NCBI GenBank assembly: GCA_026874595.1
Contig: CM049312.1
Span: forward strand, 25,227,956 to 25,291,955
Length of the DNA: 64,000 bases
Direction: 5' to 3'
From: Sipunculus nudus
Taxonomy: Eukaryota > Annelida > Sipuncula > Golfingiida > Sipunculidae
The position numbers and the translations under genes are program-made. The notes below the pieces were generated by a model. That model ran no database searches, was not told where the DNA came from, and was given only the letters and a program-made list of their open reading frames with translations. Numbering within the stretch: position 1 is the first letter of the stretch; each line of letters opens with the position of its first letter. Positions 37,266 to 45,585 of this stretch are shown here, piece after piece.

Positions 37266-39563
37266 ATGTCGTCTGTATCGTATCACGCGCCATCAGCGAC
37301 GCGCCCTCGAGATGGAGGCGATTCGACCACCACCACCGAATCCGTCATTCACGCTCACACCCAATTTCTACGGGGGTTATGCCGGGCGATATTCCTCACG
37401 CAGGACCAAACAGCGGACAAGGCCGGTCTGGACGGATTTCTCACACAAAGCGTAAAACATGCGATCCGAGATTCAGGTCTCGCTGCCTTCAAAATTACGC
37501 AGTGTGATCTGTCAACAGAAGAGGTTTTTCTGTTAAGATGCGTAGCACAACCACTGCTGTTCGACCCCGAAGGTGTTGACCGGTTATCGGACTTGTGTTC
37601 CTTCTTTGAGACAGGAGGCCCGAATGCAACTGCATGGTTGTATACTTACAATCTGGGACTGCGGTTTTACAAGTGGTTCTGTCACAACTGGTCCAATGAT
37701 ACTGATCGACAGAGAGAATCGGGTTTTGCGCAAGACGTTTCTTTGGTTTATGACCTGTGCTGCGCGTGCAGTCTGAGTGTTATACCCTTTGACACGGACG
37801 TGGACGATGACGCACATGCCGCTTGCCTGTCGCGGGCCAGAGAATACAGGCGTCGTCTGAGACGCGTCTTCCTACATGAAAGTTTAAGCGATTGCCTGTC
37901 AATAGATGTAGAGCTACAGGAGGCCATAATCAACTGTATATACGAATTCGGAAGCGGCGCATCCGCCCCAGCACGCCAATGGTACCTGTCGCTGTCCGAA
38001 AACCTGATACAAACCACAAAAGGGGAAGGCTCAGGAGACGCAGCAGACGAGCAGGGCGTGACGGAGCACGCAGAGATGCCCACACCGTCTTGCCTGGGTG
38101 AAGTCATACGCAACAGGATTTCATTTTTCCGTGAGGTTTGTTCTTCTGCCCAGCCCACGTTTGCCCCAGCGGATGAAAGCAACGGCGACCAGGGTAATTC
38201 GGAAACGTGGCAGCGGGCGTGTTCTGAACCTGTTGCTCCGAGTTTGGTACACGTATCCTCGTTGAACGCAGTTGAACACCTTAGCCGTGTAAACCTTTGC
38301 CGCTCCACTTCCGCCAGGGCGGTAGCCGTATCATTACCAAATGGCTGCATTGTGAACGCGGGTCCAGACCCCAGGACTGATCTGTTCTCAGGTATGGGGC
38401 CTATCATGAAACATTGGCTAAACCGTTGCAAGACGGCGTGTAGCGAAAAGCGACCGCATTCGCTGTCCCAGCAGCGAACGGGTCACATGGATGCAGTTAT
38501 CCTCCATAAAATTAAGAACATGAGTAAAATGCTGCGACGCACCGTGTTTGTACCACTCGGAAGGGGACCGGCTGTCATGAGTGTCGGAACAAACAATGTA
38601 GAAAACAAATCACAAGAAGCAGACCTTGTAGGTTTCGTGTTACGTTCCTTTATACAGGAAAGGTACCGTTGGCAGATGTACAGCACGATATCAGATACGT
38701 TGGCTGGTGGACTAGAATACATAACATTCTTGAAGGTTGCGTGCTCGCTGTGCCAGGCCAAGTGCGTCCGGAAGCCATTCATAACAGAGTTCACCCGCAG
38801 CGTTTGCGTTGACGTAGATCGTCTGAACAAGGGCGGGAAATGTCAACCCCGCTTCGTGCACACACCGAGCCTGCGGGTGGGAACTCCTTACGGAGGGTTC
38901 TCAGTCACAGCCCTGCCCTTGTCATGGCACAGGGTTTACGAAGCCCCTGCTCCGCCTGCGATGGCAAAACGGGTTTCGCGTGAACTGTACGTGCACGCCG
39001 AACGCCACATGATGCTCTGTTCCGGTGACAGGCACGGGGTGCCGATGGCTTACGTCACATCCGGGCGGTTCGGTCCAGTGACAGTCACAGGATCTACGAA
39101 AGACCCTCCCGCCGTGGTAGGGACGCCGAGATGCACCGGGAAGAAAAAAGGTTGCGTATCGAAAGCATCGCTGTGCGTCGTGCAGGTATGCAATGGTGAG
39201 AGAACGTGCTACGAACTTGTCCACACCATCGGGGAAGGCTTCGAGAACGCAGTTTGCTGTTCCTGCGACGCAAAAAACGCACAAGCGCTTCAGAGAGCGA
39301 CGTGCGTGCGTCATTTCGAAGACACACACTTCCACGGACCCTCATCGAGCTGGAACGAGAACACAGACGAAACAGAGCTGTCGCTCCATGAAAAGAGAGT
39401 GAAGCATGTCGTGGGTCTTTGCCGGAACAAAATCCCGCAAAAACACCTGTGTCAAGGTTGCCTTTGTTGGTATGCATGTGATTGCGCGATGCACTTGCAT
39501 GACAGCATTCACGAATACATGCGTGTTTTTGGCCTTCCCGAACTGACAGGCGGAACAACATGA
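37266..39563 (+). CDS. Hypothetical Cys/His-rich 765-residue protein
   Basis: It starts at an ATG nine bases after the previous stop. The N-terminal half is helical with an acidic patch; the C-terminal third carries clusters of Cys and His: CSLCQAKC, later CCSC...C-x2-H...H-x-H, then CQGCLCWYACDC...H-x-H. These look like structural zinc sites. Cys-rich packaging proteins (UL32 family) of about 600 residues exist in herpesviruses, and a link is possible, but no specific signature is seen. No membrane span is present. It is the second gene of a plus-strand series that has no AATAAA until 41618. Confidence 0.78.
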   Translation: MSSVSYHAPSATRPRDGGDSTTTTESVIHAHTQFLRGLCRAIFLTQDQTADKAGLDGFLTQSVKHAIRDSGLAAFKITQCDLSTEEVFLLRCVAQPLLFDPEGVDRLSDLCSFFETGGPNATAWLYTYNLGLRFYKWFCHNWSNDTDRQRESGFAQDVSLVYDLCCACSLSVIPFDTDVDDDAHAACLSRAREYRRRLRRVFLHESLSDCLSIDVELQEAIINCIYEFGSGASAPARQWYLSLSENLIQTTKGEGSGDAADEQGVTEHAEMPTPSCLGEVIRNRISFFREVCSSAQPTFAPADESNGDQGNSETWQRACSEPVAPSLVHVSSLNAVEHLSRVNLCRSTSARAVAVSLPNGCIVNAGPDPRTDLFSGMGPIMKHWLNRCKTACSEKRPHSLSQQRTGHMDAVILHKIKNMSKMLRRTVFVPLGRGPAVMSVGTNNVENKSQEADLVGFVLRSFIQERYRWQMYSTISDTLAGGLEYITFLKVACSLCQAKCVRKPFITEFTRSVCVDVDRLNKGGKCQPRFVHTPSLRVGTPYGGFSVTALPLSWHRVYEAPAPPAMAKRVSRELYVHAERHMMLCSGDRHGVPMAYVTSGRFGPVTVTGSTKDPPAVVGTPRCTGKKKGCVSKASLCVVQVCNGERTCYELVHTIGEGFENAVCCSCDAKNAQALQRATCVRHFEDTHFHGPSSSWNENTDETELSLHEKRVKHVVGLCRNKIPQKHLCQGCLCWYACDCAMHLHDSIHEYMRVFGLPELTGGTT

Positions 39564-39677
39564 TCCACATCCGACACCTTGTATTTGTGACGGAGACCCG
39601 TGGTTGCGTCACACGATGTACAATTCAGTCCTGGCAGCAAAGTGCATTTTGTTCATATCACGAATACATCCGCACTC

Positions 39678-40754
39678 ATGGACACGGCAGATCATACCAC
39701 AAAGAATACCCGCAATCGCGAGTCAATGGCCGCTCTTCACCATATAGCTGCCATAGCCACAAGCCAGGAAACGCAGGACGGGCCCGCACCTCTGCCAGGC
39801 GTGACAGTCCGCGAACAGAAAATGGACCAGGAAGCGTTAGAAAACTGGTTGGGCGCAGGAATGTTAGAATGTGCGGAAGACGCACGGGTGCAACCGAAAA
39901 GGAAAAAGATCGAGAAAAAGGAAATGATTCATGCAACCAAGTCAAAGAGCCAACAATGCCGTTCTGACCGTACGCTCCGCGGAAAAAGCAAGTTACGTTT
40001 ATCTTCTTCCGTCGCGCAACCTAAGCCGAATCAGAACATTCAAACAACTGGCAGCACCCCACAAACGCCCTCTGAGACGAAGTATGACAAACATCCCAGC
40101 ACAACTCCAGACACTACGGATGTCACGTCTCTTGATACGCATTCAACGAAACGCCACCGGCCATGTTCTGTTCACGGATCCTTGGAGCCTGTGCCACCGG
40201 GGGACCGCCAGTTCCCTCACCCCCATTCTGTGCTGGTACAATGCAAGCATCCTAAAATGAACCGCTACATAGAAAATATGACATCCACACAGGGATATCT
40301 AATGGAGGAAATGGATCCAGTGACCGGGGCCGTCCATCGCCTGTGGTATGTCCACTTGGAAGACTTGGTTAAAAGGGACGGCGCTCCCGTGAGACCGTGC
40401 ACCGACGTGCGCTTGTATGACCTAGCACCTGTAACGGACACGACGATTGATGATGACGACGAGCCCTTAGAATACCCCGCTTACTGTGTCTTATGCAAAC
40501 CTTCACAAGACAACGGCGCAAAAGCCGTCCGCGTCACAAACAAGCGGGACGACGGACAAGAACGCCCGATGAACCTGGCGATGGACATTCAGACGCGCAA
40601 GCCTTTGTTTATGGTTGAAGCCAACGAAATGTATGAAAGCAAGGCATCGCACCATGGCGGCGTGCCTACCGTGTTTGTCGTTTGCTCTGACCCCGAATCC
40701 GTCTTCTACAAAAAGATGAAGGAAATGGGATGCACGTGCGGTGACACGGACTAG
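39678..40754 (+). CDS. Hypothetical 358-residue protein
   Basis: The longest reading opens with GTG at 39600; the first in-frame ATG is at 39678. The first half is low-complexity, rich in Thr, Lys, Gln and Pro, with a basic patch (KRKKIEKKE) that could be a nuclear signal. The second half looks folded: MDPVTGAVHRLWYVHLEDL, then an acidic loop (TIDDDDEP), a YCVLCKPSQ segment and a C-terminal CTCG. The DPVTG string also occurs near the C terminus of the protein at 22097-23185, too short to infer homology. An overlapping ATG frame at 39560-39967 exists but has no other support. Confidence 0.7.
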   Translation: MDTADHTTKNTRNRESMAALHHIAAIATSQETQDGPAPLPGVTVREQKMDQEALENWLGAGMLECAEDARVQPKRKKIEKKEMIHATKSKSQQCRSDRTLRGKSKLRLSSSVAQPKPNQNIQTTGSTPQTPSETKYDKHPSTTPDTTDVTSLDTHSTKRHRPCSVHGSLEPVPPGDRQFPHPHSVLVQCKHPKMNRYIENMTSTQGYLMEEMDPVTGAVHRLWYVHLEDLVKRDGAPVRPCTDVRLYDLAPVTDTTIDDDDEPLEYPAYCVLCKPSQDNGAKAVRVTNKRDDGQERPMNLAMDIQTRKPLFMVEANEMYESKASHHGGVPTVFVVCSDPESVFYKKMKEMGCTCGDTD

Positions 40755-40823
40755 AAATCGCGCACGGTAGACACCTTTTATTTGTGTTTGTCACAACGTC
40801 TGTTGTGCCCCCCGAACAAAAGT

Positions 40824-41540
40824 ATGACTCTTGAAACTATGCACCGCACAACCGGTAGAAAGACCCGCCTGTCTGCTACGGTTCCCGGAAGTGGAACACC
40901 AAACTCTAACAGTCGTGTCACAGATTACGTGTTGAACACGCTGCACCTCGAATCAGATGGAATCCTTATTTACTGGTGCCTCGACAGCGGTTCGGATGTT
41001 CACGTGTTTTTCAACCTGGCGACGAGTGGTGATAAAACGGTCGTATTCCACGTCACAGGAAACAGAGTTCTTGTACGGTCAACGGATCTCGACATGCAGT
41101 TCAAACGATGGTTGGGGTCAGATTCCGCACGGCACAGCACTTCAGACACCAGTGTTGACGTCGAGACGGACTCCACGTCAGTTTGTATTTGGCAGGCTGG
41201 AGACGAGCGCGTCTCGTTCATACGCGGGAAGGGAAAAGGGAAGCTGAACCGTTTCGTGCGTGGGATGAAACAAACATTTCGCGGACAACGCGGAGGACCC
41301 GCCGGGCTGTTGACAGGGCCCTTGCCTGCGGATATCGTGATCGGAGTGTCGTCGTCGAACGCTGTTAACGCCAGCATAACTCGTCACCCGTGGGAAGACG
41401 TCACGAGTTACATTTTCCCCGACGCCGGTTCTATATCGATGAACTTGGGTCTACCAGGGACAGTGAGAGCTGATCTGAACGACGTGTTGCGTGTTTGTTG
41501 CTGTATTTTTCATATCGTTCGTCAGCAAAGTTTACCGTGA
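40824..41540 (+). CDS. Hypothetical 238-residue protein, possible paralogue of 25911 gene
   Basis: The longest reading opens with TTG at 40782; the ATG is at 40824. It is rich in beta-type sequence (ILIYWCLDSGSDVHVFFNL, TVVFHVTGNRVLV) with a Gly-Lys loop (IRGKGKGKLNRF) and a Gly-rich strand (RGQRGGPAGLLTG). The FFNLATSGDK and GKGKGK blocks match two blocks of the 420-residue protein at 25911-27173 in order, which suggests a divergent gene pair. The C terminus is hydrophobic and Cys-rich (VLRVCCCIFHIV). Function unknown. It is last in the plus-strand run ending at AATAAA 41618. Confidence 0.7.
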   Translation: MTLETMHRTTGRKTRLSATVPGSGTPNSNSRVTDYVLNTLHLESDGILIYWCLDSGSDVHVFFNLATSGDKTVVFHVTGNRVLVRSTDLDMQFKRWLGSDSARHSTSDTSVDVETDSTSVCIWQAGDERVSFIRGKGKGKLNRFVRGMKQTFRGQRGGPAGLLTGPLPADIVIGVSSSNAVNASITRHPWEDVTSYIFPDAGSISMNLGLPGTVRADLNDVLRVCCCIFHIVRQQSLP

Positions 41541-41617
41541 ACACCCGACATTTTGTTATAGTTCACAGTTCGGATATTTACGGATTCAGGCACATGTATA
41601 TCACTTGTTTGCTTTTC

Positions 41618-41623
41618 AATAAA
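41618..41623 (+). terminator. Shared poly(A) signal of a four-gene run
   Basis: AATAAA about 80 bases after the stop at 41540. No AATAAA lies in the short gaps between the four genes from 33990 on, so they are probably 3'-coterminal, as is usual in herpesviruses. Confidence 0.55.
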
Positions 41624-41653
41624 CGACAACAACTGACACGTTTTCTTGTTACT

Positions 41654-41659
41654 TTTATT
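41654..41659 (-). terminator. Poly(A) signal for gB
   Basis: AATAAA on the minus strand about 110 bases after the gB stop at 41766; another copy overlaps the stop (41760-41765). A run of G follows near 41684-41694 on the plus strand. Confidence 0.5.
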
Positions 41660-41765
41660 GATCATTATACAATGGTGGAAAGAGGGGGGGGGGGTGGTCC
41701 ATTACTTGTACAGTTGCATACAAGACAACCCATAGGTCTATATAAGACGTATACGTTTTTTTATT

Positions 41766-44324
41766 TTAATATACGCTAGGCCATATGGACAATTTGTCCC
41801 GTCTTGTCGATCTTTTATTCCATTTCTTGCCCCACATGTCCTTTTCAGCGTTCACAATGTTATCTTTTCCTGTTTTCCCCAGCAGACGGGTTTGCTCGCC
41901 TTTTCCAGCCGGTTCGTCTTCTCCCTCGGACGACGACGACGTAGAGGAGGAACTCGACGACGTGGACGACCGACGGTCTCTGATAACAACCGTTGGCACC
42001 CCGCTTTTCCTGTCTCTGTACTTGACGTAGGCCCCGTGCCCCGCTTGCACGGTCAGGGCTGTCATTTGTCTTAGGAGTACAAAAAAGGCATAAACGCCAC
42101 CGATACCCACCATTATCCCCAGTATAAAAGCGATCACCTTACCAGCAAGTGTACCGAGGAATCCCAAAATCCCAGAAAGGAGTTTACCGAAGAAATCCAA
42201 CGCACCACTGAATACTGTGCCAACGGCGCTGCCGATGCCGTTGATTATGTCTGAAGCGATTTTCCCCAGGTCTGGGTCATTGCTGGTGTAAACCTGATAC
42301 ATGGCCATCGTCCAACGTAAATGGCGATCGAAAACGCGCATCTGGTTCGCGTTTTCCAGCATAGACATGAGATCGAGCTCGCCTTCGATTTCCTTGTCCG
42401 TGTAAGGGTTTTCCATGATGGGGACATCGGCCTCTATCGGTGGCAGGAAATCGGTGACGTCCCGCAGGGCGGGATCGACGTCATCCACTATGTAGCCGTA
42501 ATTCATATCACGGATGTAATTTTCAGAAGGCAGGTCCGACAACACCGCAAATTCGGTTTCGGTCCCGTTTTCGTCCGGCAGGGTGATAAGAGTGTAGTTT
42601 TTGTACGTGAGCGGTACCTCGTTGATGTAAAAACGCAACATGTTCGGGTAGCGGCAGGATTCCGTGTACTTGGGCGGGATCACGATCCGTCCGTCATCCA
42701 TGGCCTGGCCCCGCAGAGGTTCCATGTCTTTTATCCCGGTCATGTTGGCCGTCCTGTTGCCCCCGTCCGCCGGGTCATTGAAGTATATGAGAGGCCTGCT
42801 GTAGCACAACGATTTGCCCTCGCCGACCTCCAGACTGCGGGCAAGACGGAAGTCCGTTTCATTGAGGAACCTGCATCGGCTTATCTCGTAAACGCTGCCG
42901 CGCGGTTTGGCATACACGTCCCGCCCTAAGTACACAGACAGCACAGACGACGGGTTGACAATGGCAAGAGAACGCGCCATGTTGTGGTCGTAATAACTCT
43001 GAGCGCACCAAGTGTCCAGGCGCTGACGCTGTTGCGAGTTCATCCAGTCCACAATCTTCCCAGACACAAAATACCTCACGTTTTCCATTATTTCGTTGGT
43101 CATCAGCAGCAGTTCCGACCTGGTTGCGTGGTCAAGACTACGTCTTCGGCGGGAAATGTAATGCGTGCAGTTTAACGCGGCAGCCCCGTGAGCGTCGGCG
43201 TGCTGCTTCCTCTTGTACTCCTCACACAAGTGGTCATGGTTTACTACGCTTACATTCAGATGTACCGTGGAATGGTTGAGGTGGTTTTCGATTGCAGAAA
43301 CGGGAACAGTGTCAGGTATCCAAGCGACGATCCCGTAATAGGTGTCCCAATACATTTCCGTGTAGTTCATTGAACTCAGCCTCTTTGACACGCAGTAGGG
43401 ATGATCGATGGCACTGAGACTAGGTATCATATGTTTCTGTCGGTCAAATGTAAGCATTTGTTTTGCGTCCTCCAGCACCAAGTAGAAGCGCCCGTTGCCG
43501 TCACCCAGCTTAACCTTGGTTACATTATGGTGTATCTCTGCCAGTACATAACCGCATGACATCGTAGGTTCGACTTTGTGCCAAACGATGACCCATTCGT
43601 CAGTGGTTATGTGACTGCCCAGTTCAAACGATCTGGCTCCCGTGCTCGACAGGTTCTGAGCCATGCCCAGCGACGTGTGCACAACCTGATACGGGGGAGA
43701 AGCGACAACATACACTTCTTTCATGATACAGTTGTGAGTGTACGTTTCCGGATCGTACCCGAACGCGAACCAATTATATTTCACACTGACAGGTATGTTG
43801 CTGGAATACGTGACGTATCCGTCGTGGCTCATGCTGACATAATACAACATGTGCGTCTTGCCGTCGATCGTGCAGTCCCTTGTTGAGCGCCATTTCCGAC
43901 ACTCTTCTGCCGAGGGAGGCGCAATCGGGCGGTCCCATTTGTCAGTTATAAATTTGTGACCAAACCAACCCGTGTACGTTTTTCTGTACGATACGAACCA
44001 CTGGCAGGCCATGGCGTCGGTCCTGGTAGCTTGAATATTCCTCTTGAAAGTGATAACCGTCCCGGTTTCGTGGTGGTCCTGTGCATGGTCAGCTGCATGG
44101 GGGCATCTGGGGTGAGGAGCGAAATGTACATATTTGGACGGCGTCCGCGGGTCACAGAACCGCAGTCTGTTCAAACGTTCGTTCCCTTTCAGGTCCGCGT
44201 ACGCACGTTGCGAGGTGTTAAGCGTAGTTATGTCGATGGCCGAAGAGGTGACGGCGCCGGACATTTGCTGGAAAGCAGTCACTGCGAAGCAAACACGCAG
44301 CACCCAAGACAATATTCCACACAT
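41766..44324 (-). CDS. Glycoprotein B-like class III fusion protein
   Basis: The longest reading opens with GTG at 44357; the ATG at 44324 begins directly with a signal peptide (ILSWVLRVCFAVTAF). The 852-residue protein has many N-glycosylation sequons. A basic furin-type site (RRRRS) lies at about 392-396, followed by a helix and a Cys-containing core with WCAQSYYDHN and SVLSVYLGRDVYAKPRGS, the pattern of gB domain II. A Gly-rich membrane-proximal region leads to a single membrane span at about 720-745 (IAFILGIMVGIGGVYAFFVLL). The cytoplasmic tail is short, with a Ser-rich stretch and acidic residues. gB drives membrane fusion at entry. It is one of the few glycoproteins shared by all herpesvirus families. 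Confidence 0.82.
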   Translation of the reverse strand: MCGILSWVLRVCFAVTAFQQMSGAVTSSAIDITTLNTSQRAYADLKGNERLNRLRFCDPRTPSKYVHFAPHPRCPHAADHAQDHHETGTVITFKRNIQATRTDAMACQWFVSYRKTYTGWFGHKFITDKWDRPIAPPSAEECRKWRSTRDCTIDGKTHMLYYVSMSHDGYVTYSSNIPVSVKYNWFAFGYDPETYTHNCIMKEVYVVASPPYQVVHTSLGMAQNLSSTGARSFELGSHITTDEWVIVWHKVEPTMSCGYVLAEIHHNVTKVKLGDGNGRFYLVLEDAKQMLTFDRQKHMIPSLSAIDHPYCVSKRLSSMNYTEMYWDTYYGIVAWIPDTVPVSAIENHLNHSTVHLNVSVVNHDHLCEEYKRKQHADAHGAAALNCTHYISRRRRSLDHATRSELLLMTNEIMENVRYFVSGKIVDWMNSQQRQRLDTWCAQSYYDHNMARSLAIVNPSSVLSVYLGRDVYAKPRGSVYEISRCRFLNETDFRLARSLEVGEGKSLCYSRPLIYFNDPADGGNRTANMTGIKDMEPLRGQAMDDGRIVIPPKYTESCRYPNMLRFYINEVPLTYKNYTLITLPDENGTETEFAVLSDLPSENYIRDMNYGYIVDDVDPALRDVTDFLPPIEADVPIMENPYTDKEIEGELDLMSMLENANQMRVFDRHLRWTMAMYQVYTSNDPDLGKIASDIINGIGSAVGTVFSGALDFFGKLLSGILGFLGTLAGKVIAFILGIMVGIGGVYAFFVLLRQMTALTVQAGHGAYVKYRDRKSGVPTVVIRDRRSSTSSSSSSTSSSSEGEDEPAGKGEQTRLLGKTGKDNIVNAEKDMWGKKWNKRSTRRDKLSIWPSVY

Positions 44325-44356
44325 GGCCACAAACGTTGACGTTTCCGATGAACACA

Positions 44357-44362
44357 CACGTG
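44357..44362. promoter_or_regulatory. E-box CACGTG upstream of gB
   Basis: ACACGTGACGTC, 33 bases upstream of the gB ATG, with a weak TATA-like CTATATTG at 44437-44444. ACGTGACGTC also contains a CRE-like GACGTC. Confidence 0.35.
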
Positions 44363-44499
44363 ACGTCTACGCTAGACAACTAATCGGTGATAATACACGA
44401 ACCGGTCGACAAAGCATGAAAACGTGCTATGGGGGTCAATATAGTACATGTGGTCCGTGACAAATACTGACAAAAGAACACCGCATGTTTGTGCGTGAA

Positions 44500-45291
44500 T
44501 CACTGGCGCGGACAAGAAATGTTCGCCACAGTTTGTAATCCCTGCAGAAGCGGCAGACTGGTTTCGAGTCGCCTGCACAATGTGCAACCGCAACCCCGCC
44601 ACTCCCGTTGCCCCAGGAAAAGGGCCATGCAAATAGACCTCGGGGTCACGTTGTTCCGGACATATTCATCTACCTCGTAATTGTCAAGTGTGCTGTAAGG
44701 AGTAGGTAAATTCGCGCCAATCCCTGACGTCGCAACCACTCTCCGCATCAACTGGAAGCAATGCTGGCACCACATTTGACAGAATGCCACCCAAATCAGG
44801 ATTCCTGGTTCAAATGTTGTGACCTGCCCTTCTTCACCTGGCTCTTCGGGTAACCTCTCTGCAATAGCTGAACATATCGACCACATGTCTTTTGCCATTG
44901 TGCTCGACAGAGAGAGATCGATTACGTCCAAATATCTCCACAGAGACATCTGACGGCCGTGCGTCTCGAAAAATGTTGCAATATTCCCATCGGCTTCCGA
45001 CATGCACTTTTCGTAACGCATAATCATCTCTTCATCGTCCATGTCAGACGACGATGACGACGAATCCTCCTCATTTTCTTGTAGTTCTCCCCCACTGTCA
45101 TCCTCATCTCCGGATCCCAGTACAGGCCAGCCACAAGGGTCATCGGCGACACCGTCCCGGGGATTGTTGTTCTCTTCCCTTTCTCCCGACCCGCCTTCCT
45201 CATCAGAACGATGAACGTCTTCATTTGGTAATGACATATCGTCCGCGTGGTAACCTGCTGTACCAAGTGTAACCCCTTGTATGTCAGACAT
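44500..45291 (-). CDS. Acidic protein with Cys-rich C terminus (263 residues)
   Basis: It starts at an ATG 34 bases after a TATA-like element. The first 95 residues are strongly acidic, with a six-Ser run before DMDDEE, as in transactivation domains or casein-kinase targets. The rest is helical with three Trp and paired Cys (FCQMWCQHC), ending with RGCGCTLCRR, which could bind zinc. No signal peptide or membrane span is seen. Acidic Cys/His proteins of this size act as regulators or tegument factors in herpesviruses, but I do not recognise a family. Confidence 0.75.
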   Translation of the reverse strand: MSDIQGVTLGTAGYHADDMSLPNEDVHRSDEEGGSGEREENNNPRDGVADDPCGWPVLGSGDEDDSGGELQENEEDSSSSSSDMDDEEMIMRYEKCMSEADGNIATFFETHGRQMSLWRYLDVIDLSLSSTMAKDMWSICSAIAERLPEEPGEEGQVTTFEPGILIWVAFCQMWCQHCFQLMRRVVATSGIGANLPTPYSTLDNYEVDEYVRNNVTPRSICMALFLGQREWRGCGCTLCRRLETSLPLLQGLQTVANISCPRQ

Positions 45292-45324
45292 AGCAAATGA
45301 ACCAAACTGTCACCAGTGCGGCTG

Positions 45325-45332
45325 TTATAAAG
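45325..45332 (-). promoter_or_regulatory. TATA box for the acidic protein
   Basis: CTTTATAA on the minus strand, 34 bases before the ATG at 45291. The short distance implies a very short leader. A (TA)n run lies at 45349-45364. Confidence 0.4.
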
Positions 45333-45585
45333 TCGCAGTCACGACACAAATATATATATATATACGGACGTGCACACAGGGTTTACAACGAAACATGTGA
45401 TAAATCATTCAAATAGCAACATTCCAACCACGCATGCACAGGACCGACTGGACCATACAACAGACAGACGATGCACGCAACAGAAAACACAAACACGTAT
45501 AAAAGCAATATAGTTTTTAATATGATATACCATAACAAAAAAAAAGGTGCGCGACCTACATCCAATGACACAATCATGTGAATCA

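Noticed and set aside
39560..39967. 135-codon ORF starting at the ATGA overlap with the previous stop
   Set aside because: It overlaps the better-supported 39678-40754 gene in another frame and looks like a shadow, although an overlapping leader gene cannot be fully excluded.
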